A DNA stretch of 64,000 bases from assembly GCA_016191815.1 (NCBI GenBank), contig JACPVI010000069.1:1-64000 (forward strand), given 5' to 3'. This stretch comes from Myxococcales bacterium (GTDB lineage Bacteria; Myxococcota; Myxococcia; Myxococcales; Myxococcaceae). How positions within the stretch are numbered: the first letter of the stretch is position 1; every line of letters begins with the position of its first letter. The notes under the pieces are model-generated. The model did no database searches, was not told the origin of the DNA, and was given only the letters and a program-made list of their open reading frames with translations. A program made the position numbers and the translations under genes. Below, in pieces: positions 60,009 through 64,000 of this stretch.

Positions 60009-60991
60009 CCACCCGGAGAGACCCGGCCGCCACGGGGGGCCGCGAGGCCGAGGCGGGGCAGAATGCCTCCCTGCCCTCGATCGACGTCCTCTCCTCCGAA
60101 GCGCAGGAGGAGCTGTCCCGCTGGAGCGAGGGCGACCGCGCCCTCTTCGGCGAGCTGATGCAGGACGCCGGCTCGGAGGTTCAGCGCGAGATGCTCCGGC
60201 GCGCCCTCGCCGCCGGCCACAGCCCCGCCGAGCTGCACGCTTTCGCCGACGCGATGAGGGCGATGCCCGACGAGGAGATCTTCGCGGCCTGCACGCTGGG
60301 AGACGGGGGCAGGGCGCCCCACTCGATCGTCGCGCGGCTCCGCGCGGAGGCCGACCCCATCTACGGCTTCACCCTGAACGGCCACCTGCTCACGCCGAAG
60401 CTCGATGACGATCCGGGACCGGCCTATTCGCCGGCTGGGCGCGCGAAGATTCCCCTGCCGCCGCCTTCGGTGATGGTGCGGCCGCCGCCCGAGCCTTTGC
60501 GGAAGGCGGAGTTCGAGCAGGAGTCCTCGGTCGCCCGGGGGCGGAAGCTGGATCTCCACGACCTCGGCGCCAGCCCGGACAGCGAGCCCTCGGCGATGCG
60601 GGAGGAGGGGAGGATCGCGGAGGAGCTCTTGAACGAGGCGGTCCGCCCGCTGGGCATCGCCTACCGCGAGCAGGCGGTGGACGGGCCGAAGCTCAAGCTG
60701 GAGAAGGCCATCGAGGCGGCCCACGCCGCGCTGGCGAGGGGAGTGCCGGTGCCGGTGATCCTCGGGCCGGCGGTGGGCGAGTACCGCCGCTACGCGCTCA
60801 TCCTCCAGGTCGTCACCACCGGGAAGAGCCGGGCCTTCCAGATTCACGATCCCTTCGCCCAGGAGACCGTCTGGGTGAACGAAGGTGACTTGTTCGCCCG
60901 CGCCGAGCTGCCGTTCGCGCAGAAGTCGCTCCGCCGCATCACCGCCATCGCGCTGCCGCGCACCGAACCCAAGCCCCTGCTGATGCCATGA
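60005..60991 (+). CDS. uncharacterised protein, C-terminal half possibly papain/C39-like
   Basis: A 328-residue protein starting at GTG 60005. The first 110 residues are helical (LFGELMQDAGSEVQREMLRR, SPAELHAFADAMRAMPDEEI), followed by a Pro-rich middle. Residues about 210-320 contain GVPVPVILGPAVGEYRRYAL and FQIHDPFAQETVWVNEGDLF, a spacing reminiscent of the C39-like peptidase fold, but neither catalytic Cys nor His is obvious at the expected positions. It may be an inactive member or unrelated. It overlaps both neighbours by a few bases, so it belongs to the same transcript as the OmpA gene. Confidence 0.5.
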   Translation: MTTRRDPAATGGREAEAGQNASLPSIDVLSSEAQEELSRWSEGDRALFGELMQDAGSEVQREMLRRALAAGHSPAELHAFADAMRAMPDEEIFAACTLGDGGRAPHSIVARLRAEADPIYGFTLNGHLLTPKLDDDPGPAYSPAGRAKIPLPPPSVMVRPPPEPLRKAEFEQESSVARGRKLDLHDLGASPDSEPSAMREEGRIAEELLNEAVRPLGIAYREQAVDGPKLKLEKAIEAAHAALARGVPVPVILGPAVGEYRRYALILQVVTTGKSRAFQIHDPFAQETVWVNEGDLFARAELPFAQKSLRRITAIALPRTEPKPLLMP

Positions 60992-62010
60992 GAATCCGCG
61001 CCTGCCTGTTCGTCGCCTCGATCCTGTCCGCGGCCGCCGCCTGGGCCGACCAGGTGGAGGTTTCACTCGATCCCAAGGCCCTGATCGGCCAGGGGGTGCC
61101 CACGCTGAACGTCCACATCGTCGAGCCCATTGCCGGGTTCGAGGTGAAGCTCAAGCGGAGCGACGGGAAGGACGTCCTGGTGCGCGGCGGGGGCCGGCCC
61201 GGGGACGTGAGGAAGATCCAGCTCACTCAGCCGGAAGGGAAGCTCGGCTACAAGGGAGAGCTGAGCGTCAACCTCCCCAACGGCTCCACCTCCTCGATGC
61301 CGCTGGAGTTCGACGCCGAGCTCTTCGGCCCCCTGCGCATGAAGCTCGAGAAGGAGGACGTCGACCTGGAGAATCGGAAGTTGACCTTCCGGCTCAGCCG
61401 TCCAGCCGGCAAGGCGCATCTCAAGGTGCTGATGGATACGGGAAGGGTCGCGATGGACGACGATGTCCTGTTCATCGGGGAGCCGGCCGATACGCCACTC
61501 GAGCTCACTTGGCCCACGGCGAGTGGGAGAGTGATGAGGATCGACCTCCAGGCCTACGACACCTCGACCTTCTTCACCGGAGTGGAGCTGTACCCATGGC
61601 AGGTGGACATCCCCCACGAAGAGGTGAGCTTCGACACTGCCAAGTGGGACATCCGCCCGGTCGAGCAGCCCAAGCTCGACAAGAGCCTTTCGGACATTCA
61701 GGAGGCGGTGTCCAAGTACGGGCGGCTGGCGGAGATCAAGCTCTACGTCGCCGGGCACACCGACACCCAGGGAGGCACCTCCTACAACCGCGGCCTCTCG
61801 CTGAACCGCGCCCGCTCGATCGGCGCCTACTTCCGCAGGAAGGGGCTGCGGATCCCGGTGTTCTACGAAGGCTTCGGCGAGGAGGCCCTGATGGTTCCCA
61901 CCCCGGACGAGACCGACGAGCAACGAAACCGGCGCGCCGAGTACATCATCACCATTCAGCCGCCGGTCCTGAAGAACCCTCCATTCCCGCCGAAGTGGCA
62001 GCGCCTCTGA
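60988..62010 (+). CDS. OmpA-family peptidoglycan-binding protein
   Basis: A 340-residue exported protein (signal MRIRACLFVASILSAAAAWA). Residues 20-215 are an all-beta region of unknown kind. The C-terminal OmpA-like domain (about 220-325) has EVSFDTAKWDIRP, LYVAGHTDTQGGTSYNRGLS and NRARSIGAYFRRKGLRIPVF, which bind diaminopimelate in peptidoglycan. There is no N-terminal barrel, unlike classical OmpA, and no lipobox, so it is probably soluble periplasmic. The last 62 bases overlap the 3' end of the opposite-strand DUF885 gene. Confidence 0.85.
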   Translation: MRIRACLFVASILSAAAAWADQVEVSLDPKALIGQGVPTLNVHIVEPIAGFEVKLKRSDGKDVLVRGGGRPGDVRKIQLTQPEGKLGYKGELSVNLPNGSTSSMPLEFDAELFGPLRMKLEKEDVDLENRKLTFRLSRPAGKAHLKVLMDTGRVAMDDDVLFIGEPADTPLELTWPTASGRVMRIDLQAYDTSTFFTGVELYPWQVDIPHEEVSFDTAKWDIRPVEQPKLDKSLSDIQEAVSKYGRLAEIKLYVAGHTDTQGGTSYNRGLSLNRARSIGAYFRRKGLRIPVFYEGFGEEALMVPTPDETDEQRNRRAEYIITIQPPVLKNPPFPPKWQRL

Positions 62011-63646
62011 GCAGCGCCTCGCGCAAGAGCGCGATCGGCAGCTGCCCCTCCGCCATCACCGCGTCGTGGAAGCGCCTGGGGGTGTAGCGCGGTCTCCACG
62101 CCTTGTGCACCTCTTCTCGCAGCGCCTCCAGGCCCAGTCGCCCCAGCGTGTAGCCGACGCAGGAAAAGTCCACCGCGCACCTCAGCGCCTCGCTCCGCGC
62201 GAGCCGCGGGGAGAACAGGCCCTCATCGCGCAGGTAGGCGGAGGCCTGCTCTAGTGTCATCTGCCGCGCGTGCAGCTCGAGACAGGCCACGCAGCGAGCG
62301 GCGCGCATCAGGGCGCCGTGCTCCTTGGAGAGGAGCAGCGAAGGGTCTCCGCGGCGGTACCCGGCCTCGAACACCAGCCCCTCCGCGTAGTGCGCCCAGC
62401 CCTCCACGAGCGTGTCCGGGCAGAAGAAGCGCCGGACCGGCGAGGGACAGCGCCGAAGCGCGCCCAGCTGCACCAGGTGCCCGGGAAATGCCTCGTGGGC
62501 GGTGAGCCAGTGGATCTGCGCCCGGTTGAAAGCGCGGAGCGCGGTCTCGCGGTCGGCGTCGTTCCAAGTGGGCTCGGGGAGCGTGACGAGGTAACGCGCT
62601 CCCTTCGGATCCGGGTCGAACGGGCCGGGCACGTCCATCGCCGCCACGGTCATCGCGGTGAGGTAGGAGGGCATCGGCTCCACCGTGCACCGGGCGGCCT
62701 CCGGGAGCGTCACCAGCTCCGCCTCGCGGCAAAAGCGCGCCAGCCCCCGCACCGTCGCGCGCACCTCGGGCAGCACCTGCCTCGCCTCCGGCCTGCTGGA
62801 GGACAGCTCGGCGAGGACCTGCGCCGCCCCCCGGCCTCGGCGCCGCGGGCCGACGATCTCGAGCGCCAGCTCTTCGCACCGGCCCCTCAGGCGCCAGAGC
62901 TCCTCCCGCGCGCGGCGGGCCAGGTCGCTCGGGCTCTCCACGAGCCGCTCATCGAGGGCCAGCTTCCTGGCGAGGACGTCCTCGCCCACTCCTAGCTGGC
63001 CGCCGGCACTCCGTCCTAGCCCGGCGAGAAACCGGGCGAAGCCCAGTGCGGCCGAGCCGGCGGCGGCGGCGGCTTCCTCCAGCCCGCGCCTGGCGGCCCG
63101 CGCGCGGACGGAGGGAAACGCGCGGGGAACCACCTTCTCGTAGAAGCGGATGGAGGAGCGGGCCTGCTCCTCGGCGACTCGGACGAGCGGCCTCGGCGGG
63201 TCCTCGAGCCGCGAGCGGGCGAGGGCGAACAAGGCGGGGACCTGGCGCAGGCGCTCGGCGCAAGTGGCGATCCGCTCGCTCGGTTCGACCGAGCTGCGCG
63301 CCACCAGCGAGCTGATGCCTTCGCCGGCCGTCTCGTTCCAGTAGTCCGGGTTCCAGACCCAGGGTTGGACCTCATCCAGCAAGAGCGCCAGCCCGGCGAG
63401 CCGATCGGCGAGCAGCCTCCGGTCCAGCTCGAGCGCCCAAGGCAGCTCCCCAAAGATGAGCCCTAGCTCCCGCTGTGCCCGCCGGACGAAGGCGAGCTGC
63501 GCCGAGATTCCCGCGGCCGACAGGTCATCGAGCCGCCCGTCGTGGGCGTGGACTCCCGCCAAGGTGGCGACCACCGGTTGGTGCTCGCACAGCTTCCTGA
63601 TGGTGTCCCTGCAAAAGGCCCTGAAGCGGGCAGGCAGGCCGAGCAT
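61949..63646 (-). CDS. DUF885 family metallopeptidase-like protein
   Basis: A 565-residue soluble, helical protein. The zinc motif HEAFPGHLVQLGAL (HExxxGH) near residue 380 and EGWAHYAEGLVFEAG near 412 are diagnostic for the DUF885 gluzincin-like family, some members of which are dipeptidyl or carboxy-peptidases. CVGYTLGRLGLEALREEVHK near the C-terminus is also typical. No signal peptide. The 3' end overlaps the OmpA-family gene by 62 bases tail to tail. The ATG is at 63646. Confidence 0.85.
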   Translation of the reverse strand: MLGLPARFRAFCRDTIRKLCEHQPVVATLAGVHAHDGRLDDLSAAGISAQLAFVRRAQRELGLIFGELPWALELDRRLLADRLAGLALLLDEVQPWVWNPDYWNETAGEGISSLVARSSVEPSERIATCAERLRQVPALFALARSRLEDPPRPLVRVAEEQARSSIRFYEKVVPRAFPSVRARAARRGLEEAAAAAGSAALGFARFLAGLGRSAGGQLGVGEDVLARKLALDERLVESPSDLARRAREELWRLRGRCEELALEIVGPRRRGRGAAQVLAELSSSRPEARQVLPEVRATVRGLARFCREAELVTLPEAARCTVEPMPSYLTAMTVAAMDVPGPFDPDPKGARYLVTLPEPTWNDADRETALRAFNRAQIHWLTAHEAFPGHLVQLGALRRCPSPVRRFFCPDTLVEGWAHYAEGLVFEAGYRRGDPSLLLSKEHGALMRAARCVACLELHARQMTLEQASAYLRDEGLFSPRLARSEALRCAVDFSCVGYTLGRLGLEALREEVHKAWRPRYTPRRFHDAVMAEGQLPIALLREALLRGAATSAGMEGSSGPAAEW

Positions 63647-63739
63647 GGGTGTGCAGACATGGTAGCGGCGCAGGCGCCTTCCCGTCGCATTTCTTCACCA
63701 TGGGGGCGCGCTCAGTTACGGTGCCGGGTAGAGGCCGCC

Positions 63740-64000
63740 TTGCCCAGACAGCAGAAGTCGCTCCGGGAGAACCTTCACAACCGCCTCGGTCGAACGCTGA
63801 ACGAGACGCTGCTCCGCCTCTCCCCAGACGAGCTGGTCGCGCTGGACCGGCAGGTGCGCGAGGAGTCCGTGAAGCACGGCCTCTTGTACGAGGACTCCGA
63901 GGGCAAGAGCCAGCCCATCCCGCTGCTGCTCAGGCCGCGGGTCCTCTCGCGCGAGCAGCGCCGCTTCTTCCACAAGGTGTGCGCGGAGATCGTCCGCGCC
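63740..64000 (+). CDS. unidentified protein, N-terminal 87 residues (cut by window edge)
   Basis: An open frame from TTG 63740 to the edge with PRQQKSLRENLHNRLGRTLN, LLRLSPDELVALDRQVREES, and RPRVLSREQRRFFHKVCAEI. It has G/C-rich third positions and no stop. TAGAGG lies upstream as a possible ribosome-binding site. The gene is divergent from the DUF885 gene. No family recognised from the visible part. Confidence 0.55.
   Translation, partial: MPRQQKSLRENLHNRLGRTLNETLLRLSPDELVALDRQVREESVKHGLLYEDSEGKSQPIPLLLRPRVLSREQRRFFHKVCAEIVRA

Noticed and set aside
1-64000. tRNA, rRNA, riboswitch, prophage or defence gene cluster
   Set aside because: None recognised by eye on either strand; small non-coding RNAs cannot be excluded without a covariance search.

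Overview
This is a high-GC chromosomal segment from a Gram-negative bacterium, most likely a member of the Myxococcota (former deltaproteobacterial myxobacteria). Four things point there: codon choice with G/C-rich third positions; many lipoproteins carrying Hydin-like (choice-of-anchor D), von Willebrand A and beta-helix domains; a MYXO-CTERM-like tail; and a Ser/Thr kinase, DUF4388 and TPR repertoire beside a full LPS/outer-membrane biogenesis cluster. The assignment comes from gene content read by eye, not from a database search.

Layout. 1-3711: the start of an HNH-endonuclease-like gene on the minus strand, then an ISL3-family insertion sequence (484-3703, 8-bp target duplication) that was itself split by an intact IS4-type element (about 1389-2880). 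4020-6222: a FlgO-like lipoprotein/membrane gene and a beta-helix lipoprotein. 15314-6245 (minus): a probable operon of a beta-propeller-like protein, an outer-membrane-like protein, an ECF sigma factor, its putative membrane regulator and two paralogous Hydin/vWA lipoproteins. 15558-16415: an SH3/NlpC-type lipoprotein. 21617-16498 (minus): a second sigma/anti-sigma unit tightly coupled to a caspase-like protein with a barrel-like C-terminus, a lipoprotein and a MYXO-CTERM-like protein. 22982-26991: divergent asnS and leuS, then a zinc-ribbon membrane protein, lptE, and rpsT on the opposite strand. 28153-27308 and 29787-28228: mazG and a membrane Ser/Thr kinase. 29942-37482: TPR/zinc-ribbon protein, DUF4388 protein, phoH, pgpH and ybeY. 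37498-38706: eroded genes and a 43-bp tandem repeat. 38707-45257: three poorly characterised genes, prfB with its programmed frameshift, an L,D-transpeptidase, a zinc-ribbon protein, and a third sigma/anti-sigma pair. 45922-45282: a VapBC-like pair. 46044-62010: lysS, a long LolC/E-type permease, lolD, bamA, a beta-helix lipoprotein, skp, lpxD, fabZ, lpxA, lpxI, two uncharacterised genes and an OmpA-family protein. 63646-61949 (minus): a DUF885 metallopeptidase. 63740 to the edge: an unidentified gene start.

How it fits together. Much of the window builds or senses the envelope. LptE and BamA insert LPS and barrels, Skp escorts barrels, LolCE/D releases lipoproteins, LpxD/FabZ/LpxA/LpxI make and use acyl-ACP for lipid A, and an L,D-transpeptidase and an NlpC-like protein act on the wall. 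Three separate sigma/anti-sigma modules probably control exported proteins. Translation genes (asnS, leuS, lysS, prfB, rpsT, ybeY) are interleaved. I saw no tRNA, rRNA, CRISPR array or prophage. The least ordinary parts are the sigma/anti-sigma/caspase-barrel unit, the nested transposon, the LolC/E protein with a large extra N-terminal membrane region, bamA without a standard start codon, and repeated promoter-like -10 boxes only 6-11 nt ahead of start codons, which suggests leaderless transcripts.
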